A stretch of DNA of 64,000 nucleotides from Russula earlei. Lineage: Eukaryota > Basidiomycota > Agaricomycetes > Russulales > Russulaceae. Shown here in pieces: positions 54,416-64,000 of the stretch. The notes under the pieces were generated by a model, which ran no database searches, was not told the origin of the DNA, and was given only the letters and a program-made list of their open reading frames with translations. Where the stretch lies: assembly GCA_025769875.1 (NCBI GenBank), contig JAGFNK010000132.1:1-64000 (forward strand). Reading direction: 5' to 3'. Each line of letters opens with the position of its first letter. The first letter of the stretch is position 1. The translations under genes were made by a program, and so were the position numbers.

Positions 54416-57406
54416 ATGTCCTTCACGAAAGTCGCTCTGTATCCCGCTACCCCTACCACTGTCAGAGGGACGTACACCAAACTCAGTGCAAGCAAGGAGA
54501 AGATCGTATACACGAACGGCAAGACCGTGTTTGTGAGCACGCTTCCACGTCCCTTCATCCAGCGAAACCTCCGAGGTGACGGCAGAGCACTTTGCGCTAC
54601 CCTCTCAGATACGCGACGTCGCTGTCAGTGCTTCTCCTTCCACGCACCCCCGCGAACCTTCCTTCTGACCGTGAGGTAAACGCTTTGAAAGAATCCCGCA
54701 CTTGGGATAGCGTACGGTGGCCACGTTCAGAACACGACCGTAGCACGCGTATCCCCCACGGGCTCCTACTGCGCATCAGCCGACGCTTCTGGCACCGGTG
54801 AGCACGGCGCGCCTCCCTCCCCCGCCATCTATGCCTTTTAACCGCCTCACGTGGGGTTCATCTGGATACCAGTGCGCGTTTGGGATATCGTCGGCGAAGA
54901 TCAAGCGCTCAAGGGGGAGTTCAAAGCGATATCTGGTAGGATGTGCGGCTTTCCCTGCTCATGAACGACCGTCTGCCTCTCATTTCAATATATATATATA
55001 TATACATCTTTTTTTCAACGAGACTAGCAACGACCTCGAGTGGGATGGCGAAAGTAAACGGATCATCGCCGTCGGCGACGGCAAGGAAAGGTGCGTGAGC
55101 TTCCGAGAGGCGACGACCTAATGATGTGGGGTGTCCCGAAACGATAAAACGAAACAAAGGTTCGGCCACGCGTTCATGTTCGACACCGGTTCTTCGACTG
55201 GGGAGATCATCGGACACTCCAAGGTGCGCTTTTTTCGTGCTCGATCAGGTCACATTGAGGACGATTACGTCTTGCGCAGGTCGTTAACGCCGTCGCGATC
55301 CGACATCAACGGCCATTCCGCGCAGCGACAGCTGGCGACGATAATCTAATCGTTTTCCACCAGGGTAACGAATGCTCTTCCTTTGTACGTCCCAGGCGAG
55401 GCTTCTCTAATTCAATCCCAGGGACTCCCTATAGGTACGATAAGGCAAGCAATCTCTCGCCGTCGCCCTCATCATTGAGGTGCCGTTGCTGAGCGAAGAC
55501 TGCCCGTTCTTCTCCTTCCCTTCCTTCTCTTCTCACCAGACCATCAAGACGCACACCAGGTTCGTCCAGGACGTACGGTACGCCCCCAGTGGCGACCACT
55601 TTGCGAGCGTCGGATCGGACGGGAAGGTTTTTCTATACGACGGAAAAGCGGGCGAGGCCGTGGACGAATTCCCTGAGGGCCATGCAGGCACCGCTGTGAG
55701 TTAGACACGTTTGCCCATCTGCGACCCGAAAAAGGTTTATTCGCCTGGCCCTTCCTTTATGACCCATATACAGTACGCATTAAGCTGGAGCCCCGATAGC
55801 AGGGCCATCTCGACTAGTTCGGCGGATACGACCGTGAAGCTGTGTACGTTTAGTACGTTAAACGCATGTTCCTTCCCGCATTGACGCCACTGGGCCAGGG
55901 GACGTGGAGACCCGCAAGGCGACCAGAACGTATGCCCTCGGGACTGGCCTTCAACACCAGCAAGTGGGGAACGTGTGGAACTCGCCGGACACAATCGTGT
56001 CGCTGTCGTTCTCGGGATATCTGAACGTCTTTGACCGACGAAGTGGAGAGAAAGGACCTGTCAAGGTGTTGCACGTGCGTGATTGAATAGCGCCAAAAGA
56101 ACGCGTCCGACCATATGTCTCGGCGTTTGTAGGGTTCCCAGAAGGCGGTCACTTCCGCGATCTCGAACCCAACCGCACCGGGGACATTCGTTGTCGGGTC
56201 TGCCGATGGTCGCGTGCTTTCGTACGATCCTACGGGAGAAGCCACTCCAGTCGGCGGCCAGGGCCACACGAACCTTGTCTCCGGGTTGGCGTGCACCTCT
56301 GACGGCAAGGTCATCACAGCCGGATACGATGACTTTGTCCGCGAGGTGGAAGGAAGTAGCTTCACGTACGTACCTCGCCCTTCTTGAATTTCTGATGCGA
56401 AAAGAAAAAGGAGAAAAGAAACGGCTGATAATACAACACGGCCGTCCCCAGGGCGTCTATCTTTTCCACCAGGTCCCAGCCGAAAGGGCTAGCCTCCACG
56501 AGCGATGGCACCGTATTTGTCGTCGGTGTCGACGCGGTGGAAGCCGTGCGAAATAACCAAAAAGTCGCGGAACTTCGACCAGGAACTGGCGGACCCACTT
56601 CGATCGCTGCTAGAGATCCTTTGGTCGCGATCGGCTTTGACGTCCGTCCAAACGTAGTCCGTGCATGTCGGGGCGTTTGCTAACCCCCCCCCCTCGCATA
56701 TATTTTTTTAAAAAAACAACTCAGGATCACAAAGTTCGGCTATATGACTGGGACGGCAAGGCTCTCCGCGAGGTTGGCCTTTTGGAAGCTAACAAGGGCG
56801 CTGTGAGCGCTCTTGCGTTCTCCCCCGATGGCCTCAAGCTCGCTGCGGGTGACGTGAGTGATTCTTCTCCCCCACCCCCCCCCCCCCCTTTTTTTTTTTT
56901 CTTTCTTTCTTTTGGCCTTACTTCCGCGACGCTCGCGAAAGAGGAACACGCCCGCGTTTACACCGCGTGTCATCCATGCTTTCATGTTGCGCATATGATC
57001 TGGCTGACGCACCTTCTTCCATGGCGAAAACAATATATATAATATATATATATATTTATATTAACAAAACAAAAACAAAACCCAGTCAAGTGGTAAAGTC
57101 GTGCTGTACGACGTGCCCAAGCGCGAGCCGATCACCTCCCGCTGGTCCTTCCACAGCGCGCGGGTGAACGCGCTGAGCTGGACGGCGGACTCGCAGCACT
57201 GCGCCTCCGGCGCGCTCGACACACACGTCTACGTCTGGAGCGTGCGCAAGCCGCTGAAGAACATCGCGATCAAGAACGCGGTGCCCGGTGGGGTCAACGG
57301 CGTGCTCTGGTTGTCGGACGCGCGTGCCGAGGAGGGCGGCGGGAGGTTGGCGGGGACTGGGGCGGACGCGGCGGTCAAGGTGTGGCAGGTGACATTCCAC
57401 GTTTAA
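54416..57406 (+). CDS. AIP1: Actin-interacting protein 1 (WD40, AIP1/WDR1)
   Basis: ATG at 54416 opens MSFTKVALYPATPTTVRGTY, and KIVYTNGKTVFVSTL follows, the usual AIP1 start. WD-repeat pieces come in order: FVQDVRYAPSGDHFASVGSD (about 55.57 kb), LSWSPDSRAISTSSADTTVK (about 55.8 kb), HKVRLYDWDGKALREVG, AVSALAFSPDGLKLAAGD, and finally ARVNALSWTADSQHCASG and DAAVKVWQVTFHV with the stop at 57406. AIP1 folds as two beta-propellers and speeds cofilin-driven actin filament breakdown. There are many introns, one with a C11T12-type homopolymer (about 56877-56900). I estimate about 600 residues after splicing. Confidence 0.85.
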
Positions 57407-57921
57407 AAAAAAAAAAAGAGAGAGATAGCGCTGTGGACACCGGGTTGTGATCGAAAGAGTCGAGGGTTGAGACGGAATTTGTAGTAGGAGTAGCGGGGAA
57501 GCACCAGCCGGAAACCTGCTGCCTGTCGTGCAGCGAGTGATCTGATGGGGGGGGGGAGTACCGTTGGCGTCAGTGCTATGCGGTGATCGATCAGATACAG
57601 GTCGAGGGCACGCTTGCAAACGAGGTGAATTTAAATAGCGCAATGAGGAGGAATGCTATCAGTTTACATTGCATCGTCATCGTCGTCATTATGCCAGAAA
57701 AGGAAAAGGGGACGGAACGGTATCTCCATCCCAAGGATAGCTGCCCAGGTGAGTGATAGATAGATACAACGCTTGTACATGCTGGCCGAAATCGAGAAAA
57801 TATACAAAATTACACGACTTTTTTTGCCAAGACACTGCTACAATGAGAAGAATGCTTTTGCGGATATTTCCTGTACCGTGTACCAAATCATAAACCGAAA
57901 GCCAGGCATCAGGAGCATGAT
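57407..57921. other. Convergent 3' region
   Basis: About 515 bp lies between the ends of AIP1 (plus) and the zinc-finger gene (minus). It has an A-run right after the AIP1 stop and a G9 run at ~57547. No gene is seen. Confidence 0.5.
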
Positions 57922-59359
57922 TTAGAGCACAAACCTGGATCGTAGGTCGCTACGGGATGCACTCCCAAACGAACCCTCGTATGGGTCAACCTGATTGAAT
58001 ACACCCTCCAGCCGGCTTGTTCCAAAGTCGTCATCATCCACGTTGCCGTCATCCGTCAGATCCCCAATACATGCACCACCTTGTGGGTTCGAAGGCTGTC
58101 CATTCGAATGGCCATCCGGATGCTCGTCTAGGTTCTGGCCAACCCATCGTATACGAAGAGCGCGTTGAGGATCCTTATCCGCCGGTACCAATCCAGAATC
58201 CCCTCCTGTGAGTGAAGCCGTGTCGGCGGCTTGAGGAAAAGGCAAATGGATGCCATGCGTTCGGATGTGACGCTTTGCGTTTGAACGGACTGTGAAAGAC
58301 TTGGAGCAAGACGTAACAGGACACCTGTAAGCTGATCGCGAAAAAGGGTCAGTGAGTGGATTCGTCAAACACCACGGAGCATGACACACGTTTATCCCCC
58401 GAATGTGAATTCATATGTGTACGAAGGCCACTTGGGCGCGGAAAAGACTTTTGACAAAGCGTACAGGTATGCATCTTGGATTTACCTTTACGCTTCGGAA
58501 CGCCGGTCTCGTCATGGGCTTGTTGTTTCTCGTCAGGGAAAGATTCTGGCCTCGGCTTCGAGGGTGAAACGGACTGAAGGGAAAAGTGATAGCTGTGCCC
58601 TTGGTATTCCTGTTCCTCGCTCGGGATCATGAGATCGTTCAAAGAGAGCGGACAAGGATCATCAGAAGGGTCGACGGATTGGAGAGTGTCCAAACGAAAC
58701 GCATGGACCGAAGGGAGAGGGGGAGGGTGGAAGGATTTGCTATCAGGGCTCGACGGGGGTGAAGGAGAAGGAGAAGAGTACGGCGAGGCAGATGACCGAG
58801 GTGGTGGAGGCGGCAGAGAGGGTGGAGGCGCCGAGGGGGGAACCGAGGGAGAAGCTGTGGGAGGGGTGGCGGGAGCCGAGGAAATGGCAGCTGAAAGGGT
58901 ATAGGATGGAGAGGGGTAGATCGGGTCAAAGAAGGATCGAGAAGAACGGTCATCTATGGGGTCGTTGTTGGCGGTGGGTATATGCTGCCGAGGGGAAGGG
59001 GAGAGCGGGAAGGGTGTCTGTGGAGTAAAGCTGTTCCTGCGAGCGAAGGAAGGGTCGGCGGGAGTAGAATAGGGTAGCATTGGGACCAGCCTCGAGTTAC
59101 AGCTACGATCGTCCTGCAAGGGTTGGTATGTGAGGTTATCAAAGGAACGACGAATGGAATGCGAGGCTGGGGAAGGGAATTGGTGGAACGCGGACTGGAG
59201 AGCGGGGATGTAAGACGCGTCGTGCCATGGATTATAGACATCGGAAGAGGTGGAGGAGGATGAGGAGGATGGGGAAGACGTCAAGGGATCGGAGAGGGAG
59301 GAGAGTGCGAGCAGGTCATGATGCAAGTGGTGAATATGACCGAGCTGGGAGAAGAACAT
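57922..59359 (-). CDS. C2H2 zinc-finger protein, two fingers
   Basis: Exon 1 (59359-58390) opens MFFSQLGHIHHLHHDL and runs through a long Ser/Pro-rich region to CTLCQKSFPRPSGLRTHMNS, finger 1 (C-x2-C-x12-H-x3-H). A 58-nt intron (58389-58332, GTGTGT...GATCAG) splices to give HSGDKPYRCPVTSCSKSF, so the two fingers are joined by a standard linker. Finger 2 (C-x4-C-x12-H-x3-H) ends KRHIRTH. The tail is acidic (DDGNVDDDDFG) and stops at 57922. It is probably a transcription factor; targets are unknown. The track-visible ORF ends early because it reads into the intron. Confidence 0.85.
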
Positions 59360-60017
59360 GAAAGACGAAAAAAAGGAAGAAAAGGGAGAGAAAAGAAATG
59401 AAGAGGATCCTCGTCACCCAAGTGAGAAGGCCATTAGGAGTTTAAGTACGACGAAAGGCGTGGTCTCGGACAGGCAGAGCGGCATGTTTTCCTCGACCGC
59501 CAATGCGATCCCCAATTTTTGTCGCGATGCGTCCTCGGAGAGCAAACACGCGCATACACTGGGCGGATCCATTCGCGAAACTCTCCCGATCGGGTAGTCA
59601 CGGCCGCCCTCCAAACCTTTCTTCGTCGCACAACCGTTCCTCCTCGTTGCGGCCACCAGCGACAAGCTCGGACGATTGCAACGAGCTTCCAGGCCCACCT
59701 AATCCTCACCCTCCCTCCCGTGGGTGACCTACCCTGTTCTCACACCCCTCCGATTCACCCCCCACAACTCCCTCGACCACTCTTTTGCCCCCCTCGCCCT
59801 CCCGTCACATCAACCAAGCTCGCGGCGGCAGACGCAGACGAAGAGGTCGATGGACAACCCTTGACTCGAACGCGCCCTCTCGATTCTTCTCTCCCTCTGC
59901 TCCTCCCTCACGTGACCCATCCTACACCGCCACCGCCACCAGCAAGCAACCAAGCAAGCCAACCCATCTCTGTCTGTCCAACCAACCAACGCCGAGACTG
60001 CCCCCCAAGACTCAGAG
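59360..60017. other. Upstream region between divergent genes
   Basis: Contains open frames full of Pro, Ser and Arg in several phases. They look like chance reading of pyrimidine-rich promoter or leader sequence. No domain is seen. Confidence 0.4.
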
Positions 60018-60810
60018 CATGTCAAGGCGTTCAAGTTACAGTAAGCCAGTTCCTCTCTCTCTCCCTTGCCTCGGCGCTGACCTTTCCCTCCCCGTTCAGA
60101 ATCTCATCACCATGACTCTCCCCCCGGTAGGTAGTTGCCGCCCTATCGGTGCCCACCCTCCATCTAGACCGTTCTTGTTGCTGCTTTATCCAGCTTTCGC
60201 CAACTTCTTCAGCGACGATATGTCAGATGACCATTCTACGTTTTATCCATCCATGTACGACGACATGCGGGACCAAGCCTTCGCAGGTACAGCCGTTCCC
60301 CGTCGCTGGCTCAGAAAGCTTCTCTTGTTGGTACGTTCCTCGCTCTCACGCCCTCTCAGCTCTTGCCTTATCAGGCTGCCATCGATATCATCGCCGTTCC
60401 AGAGTATGGTTATGACCCTGGGCATGGCTGTCCTATCTGTTCATTCCATGCGCATCTTCTCTCGAGTCGGATTGATCACTCTTGCCCAAAACCATGAAGA
60501 AATAACAAGCAAAATTTTAGCCCACCTCTCTGCCCAGCTTGTCGCCGCGGGAATCATCAACAGCACTTCTCCCATACCGCTACCCCGACCTCCCCAGAGT
60601 TGCAAGTATAACCCGGCTATGTGTCACCTTAGCCTCCCCTGGCTCTACGGGTCCGTCGTCAGTCTTACATGTGCCTTAGGGACGCTCCAGATCATCGCCC
60701 GAGTAAGAAAGGGATTCCAGGAACATTCGCGCGAAGAATATGCCGTTCGCATTGGGCTGGGCAGTGCCGGGGTGTTGTTCTGCGTTGGAGTACTAAAGTG
60801 CTTGTCATGA
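60018..60810 (+). CDS. Hypothetical small protein
   Basis: ATG at 60018 opens MSRRSSY before a GTAAGC donor. Two further short exons in phase give KSHHHDSPP and AFANFFSDDMSDDHSTFYPS, then MYDDMRDQAFAG. The third intron (GTACGT...TATCAG, about 60331-60374) leads to AAIDIIAVPEYGYDPGHG and CPICSFHAHL, with a stop near 60498. A different frame instead continues to 60810 and ends in hydrophobic segments (LPWLYGSVVSLTCALG, IGLGSAGVLFCVGVLK). Either a further intron joins the two or one is spurious. I do not recognise the family. Confidence 0.45.
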
Positions 60811-60948
60811 TACGGGTGAATCGATGAGGTAATTGTAATGTACTGTACCGAGTAGTTGTGTACTAGTTCTATTCTAGCTACCATTAATCCTTACAACATC
60901 AACGCGCGGACCGCAGACGACCGACCCTGTTTTGTTCTCCCTCCGTGA

Positions 60949-62937
60949 ATGAACTCTCGTTCGCATTCCCACTCAAGCGATTCCGTACTCTTGCCCAGGT
61001 TCGTTTCTTATTTCCTTGCATATTTTCTTACAAAGCTTCCCTCCATCGCCCGTATCTATAGCGCAGGCGTTCAAGCATACTGGCTTGCCAAAGCAACCCC
61101 TCGATTCTCTCTCCTCGATCATCTCTCTACCCGAGGCAACCCCCAAGAACTTACGACTGCGCGCCGCGCGATCGACGATGAACTCTCCGCATTACACGCG
61201 ATCGTGTGTCGCATGCGATCCAGACGCAACGACTTCTCCCTCATCGCACGACTCCCTCCCGAGATCCTCTCCTGCGTTTTCACCTTGCACGCCGCCAACC
61301 AACCGCCGCTCGGGCGGGATCCCCCCGTCTACCACTCTGACGGGTACGACTATCGCGACCGCGACCGCGACCGCCACAACGCCGACGACCTCCACCCGCC
61401 TTTTGTTCCCTCGAGCCTGACCAGAGCTCAGCTCGGACTCGGTTGGATCACCGTCACGCACGTCTGCCGCCACTGGCGCCTGGTCGCCCTTTCCAACCCC
61501 AACCTGTGGAGGACGATCGTGTTCGATCTCGGCGCGGAGTGGGCCGAGGAGATGTTGGCGCGGTCCAAGGCGGCTCCTATCTGCTACCGCCGCAGCCTGT
61601 CCTTCCAACCGAGGGTGTCGAGGGAGAGGGCCCTCGACGATGAGGTCGCCCTGCGCACCCATCTGTCACACGTCCAACGACTCGCCTTGTCCGGAAACGC
61701 CGACTTTCTCGCCCCCGCCGTGAGAGCGCTCACCACCCCCGCCCCGCATCTCGAATCGCTCGAGCTGTTCTGGAACGATCTTCAAGCTCGTGACGCGTGC
61801 GTCTCCCTCCCCTCCGACCTGTTTTCTCGCCAAGCTCCCAAGTTGCGGCATGTCGCCCTGGTTGGGTGCTCGGTTCCCTGGGAACTGCCACTCTTCCGTG
61901 ACCTGACGCACCTCGAAGTCCGCATACCACCCCCCGTTCCCTTTCCACGGATAGCCCCGGAATCCGCAGCCGACACGGACCCTTTGGTGGTTCCATCTCT
62001 CGACCGACTCCTTTCCATTCTCGAAGCTATGTCACCTCTGCAGGTTCTCATTCTCGGAAACTGCCTCCCTCGCCCGGATGTGACCAGCCGCACTGTTCCT
62101 TTAACTCATTTGACCAAGCTCTCTCTGGAAGGGTCGCTACCCGAGAGCGTCGCCATCTTGAAGCGGCTCGCTTTACCGGGATCGGCCTCGTTAACCTTGC
62201 GCTGTCCCGATCACAACCCTCTGGACGGAAGCATCGTCGCCCTTATCTCTCTCCTCTCAACCCATTTTCGATCTGCAGGGACACCGATTCGACCTCTCTC
62301 CACACTCTCTATTGACAGGACTGACTACACGCTGACCCTCACCATAGCTGCCTGGGACACAGACATCTCACAGCATCATCCCAGGTTCACGCCATTTACG
62401 CCGCCCCGCCTGCACTTGACTTTCGGTTGTCGACACAAGGCGCTCATCGAATCCCTTCCCTTGCAACTGCTCAAAGCGCTCCCACTCGGGAAGTTAAGCG
62501 CTCTCTCGACAACGTGCTCGGAAGCCCCTTGGACGCCCGCCGAGTGGACGGAGGTGTCCAGCCTCTGCCCCGAGGTCGCCCATGTGTGCGTAGACGCCAC
62601 TGGTGCCTTCACGCTCGCCCCCACGTTAATGAGGAACACCGTCTTCCCGGCGCTCGTCAACCTCGCCTTCAAGAGCGTCAACTTTTTCGCTCCCTCGTGG
62701 CTGGGGGAACCACAGCCTCTGTGCGTGACTGTGCCCGAGCTGCTGGGGGCGCGCCGCGACGCGGGCATACCGATCCGACGCCTTGAAATAGCAGCGTGCG
62801 TGGTGGAGCACACATTGATGCAGTCGTTTGTCTCGGTCGTGGATGATGTCATATGGGACAACGACCGGGACAACGTTTCAGATACCCAGTGGTTGGATTC
62901 GCCCATATCCGATCTCGAGTGGGAGTGGTTCGAATAG
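60949..62937 (+). CDS. F-box protein
   Basis: ATG at 60949 opens MNSRSHSHSSDSVLLPR, giving 662 residues with no obligatory intron. The F-box-like region is at residues ~95-190: IARLPPEILSCVFTLHAAN, then ITVTHVCRHWRLVALSNPNL, then WRTIVFDL. A leucine-rich, LRR-like part follows (HLESLELFWNDL, LTHLEVRIP, VLILGNCLP, LTKLSLEGSLPE). It ends SDLEWEWFE at 62937. In agaricomycetes this large family is thought to recruit targets to SCF ubiquitin ligases. Residues 18-38 (FVSYFLAYFLTKLPSIARIY) look like a membrane helix, but they lie in a 63-nt GT...AG segment that could be an in-frame intron. Confidence 0.8.
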   Translation: MNSRSHSHSSDSVLLPRFVSYFLAYFLTKLPSIARIYSAGVQAYWLAKATPRFSLLDHLSTRGNPQELTTARRAIDDELSALHAIVCRMRSRRNDFSLIARLPPEILSCVFTLHAANQPPLGRDPPVYHSDGYDYRDRDRDRHNADDLHPPFVPSSLTRAQLGLGWITVTHVCRHWRLVALSNPNLWRTIVFDLGAEWAEEMLARSKAAPICYRRSLSFQPRVSRERALDDEVALRTHLSHVQRLALSGNADFLAPAVRALTTPAPHLESLELFWNDLQARDACVSLPSDLFSRQAPKLRHVALVGCSVPWELPLFRDLTHLEVRIPPPVPFPRIAPESAADTDPLVVPSLDRLLSILEAMSPLQVLILGNCLPRPDVTSRTVPLTHLTKLSLEGSLPESVAILKRLALPGSASLTLRCPDHNPLDGSIVALISLLSTHFRSAGTPIRPLSTLSIDRTDYTLTLTIAAWDTDISQHHPRFTPFTPPRLHLTFGCRHKALIESLPLQLLKALPLGKLSALSTTCSEAPWTPAEWTEVSSLCPEVAHVCVDATGAFTLAPTLMRNTVFPALVNLAFKSVNFFAPSWLGEPQPLCVTVPELLGARRDAGIPIRRLEIAACVVEHTLMQSFVSVVDDVIWDNDRDNVSDTQWLDSPISDLEWEWFE

Positions 62938-64000
62938 TATCGTACACAGCGGCAACGTTATGCCCTTGCCGAGCGGTTATCACTTTCCACGCCCGTGACC
63001 CCCTTCCGAAAATTTCATAATGTCGTTTTCTCTGAGAAGATGTCCCGCATTTTGTCCGTGGAGGTGGTGGCCTTGACAAGGCACATATGAGGACACTCAT
63101 GGCACAGTCCATAACCACACGCCACGCGGCCACCGAAAGAAAGGCGAAGCACCGAGCAGAAACGGTAAAGAGCCCAGATCTGTTCCTGAATCGATAACGA
63201 CACCTCGAGGTGGCGTACAGACAGCGGCTGCGATGCATGTCTGGACCCGCGGGCCACGGCCACGGCTCGAGTTTTGACGGAAATATATATTTTGGCCTGG
63301 AGGTCATGCGTTACGCACGGACTGCGATGCCAAGAACCCCACGACTGATTGATGCACGCCCTTTTGGCTTATCCCCTCGTTCTGGTGAGAGCGCAACCGC
63401 AAACAGACATGCGAGCTCTCCCTCTTTTTTTTTTTTTTTTTTTTTTCAACAAGAAAAAAGTGCGAGCGTGTTGTCAGGGAAGGGAGTGAGCGCTTTTCGG
63501 ACCCAAAGAAAATAAAAAAGCCAAAAAGAAAAAGATGATTACGGTGTGACAGCGAAACTTGCTTGAAGCTCGAGGGGAGGCCCCGACCCGATCGTTGGCG
63601 TGAATCTTTCGGGGCCCAGAAATTAAATAAAAAAAGGCACGTGAAGGGGACGAGGGGCCAGAACCGCCCGGCGTCGCGGCGAACTTTTTACTTTTTTTTT
63701 TTTTTGCTCTCAACTTCCTTCTTCCAAAAACCGACGCTCGTATTGGCGCCGACTGATTGGACCCGATCCCGCGGGGCTTGTCCGGCGCCGCTGCCCAATT
63801 CACTGGCGTGGGGGCGTGGCACAAATCAGGGCGTTCAGACGGGGGGGGGGGGGGGGTTGGGGCTGGGGTGAGGCGCGCGACGTGTCGCTCGTGCAACGAG
63901 CGAGGGAAGGGCGATAGGCCCAACCGCTTGACCTAACTAAAGCAAAGCGGTGCAAGAGGTTCTCGCGGTATTCTTAGCCCTTGCGTGCTGCATTGGGGAA
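62938..64000. other. Intergenic, no gene seen
   Basis: Holds a T-run (about 63426-63447), a second T-run (about 63694-63705) and a G17 run at about 63841-63857. Frames on both strands are Arg/Pro-rich and lack any domain. It may be the promoter of a gene beyond the window. Confidence 0.45.

Noticed and set aside
63474..63923. 149-residue minus-strand ORF near the window end
   Set aside because: It reads through homopolymer runs and has no domain.

Overview
The window looks like nuclear DNA of an agaricomycete (mushroom-forming basidiomycete). The evidence is many 50-60 nt introns, a Plavaka-type transposase, a DUF6532-type gene, chromodomain Ty3/gypsy elements and a Rrm4-like RNA-transport protein. 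It has two halves: roughly 1-31.5 kb is a transposon graveyard, and roughly 32-63 kb is ordinary gene-dense sequence with no repeat I could recognise.

Left half. A Ty3/gypsy 3' end (pol tail, polypurine tract, LTR 'B') lies against a degraded minus-strand copia element with its own LTR ('F'). That element sits in a second decayed gypsy pol. Solo LTRs of five families (A-E, my labels) are scattered and nested between 1 kb and 27 kb, and most have perfect 5-bp target duplications. LTR F is broken by a small Harbinger-like MITE and by a pogo-like DNA transposon (16.0-19.6 kb). A minus-strand Plavaka transposase (21.2-25.0 kb) carries another MITE and a solo LTR E. A divergent DUF6532-type gene (25.2-27.6 kb) is split by another LTR E. 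A second pogo-like element (28.6-31.5 kb) has intact ends and TA duplications.

Most unusual signal. LTR E (three copies) and copia LTR F (two copies) share the same internal layout. A hairpin block X is followed by a 51-66 nt intron-like segment (GT...CTAAT-like...AG), a short block Y and a spacer, and then X and Y again, joined exactly as if the segment had been spliced out. Within each LTR the two X blocks are identical and the two Y blocks are identical, although X and Y differ between LTRs. This suggests the downstream XY is rewritten from the spliced 5' end of the transcript during reverse transcription.

Right half, in order: a RAD51 paralogue (-) diverging from a two-RRM protein (+); a large UNC80-like protein; MSH6; a Rrm4-like protein with three RRMs and three MLLE domains; spindle-checkpoint Mad3; the actin regulator AIP1; a two-finger C2H2 protein (-); a small unknown gene; and an F-box protein. 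These are housekeeping functions (repair, checkpoint, cytoskeleton, mRNA transport) and do not form an obvious cluster. Exon borders were read by eye, so CDS coordinates span introns.
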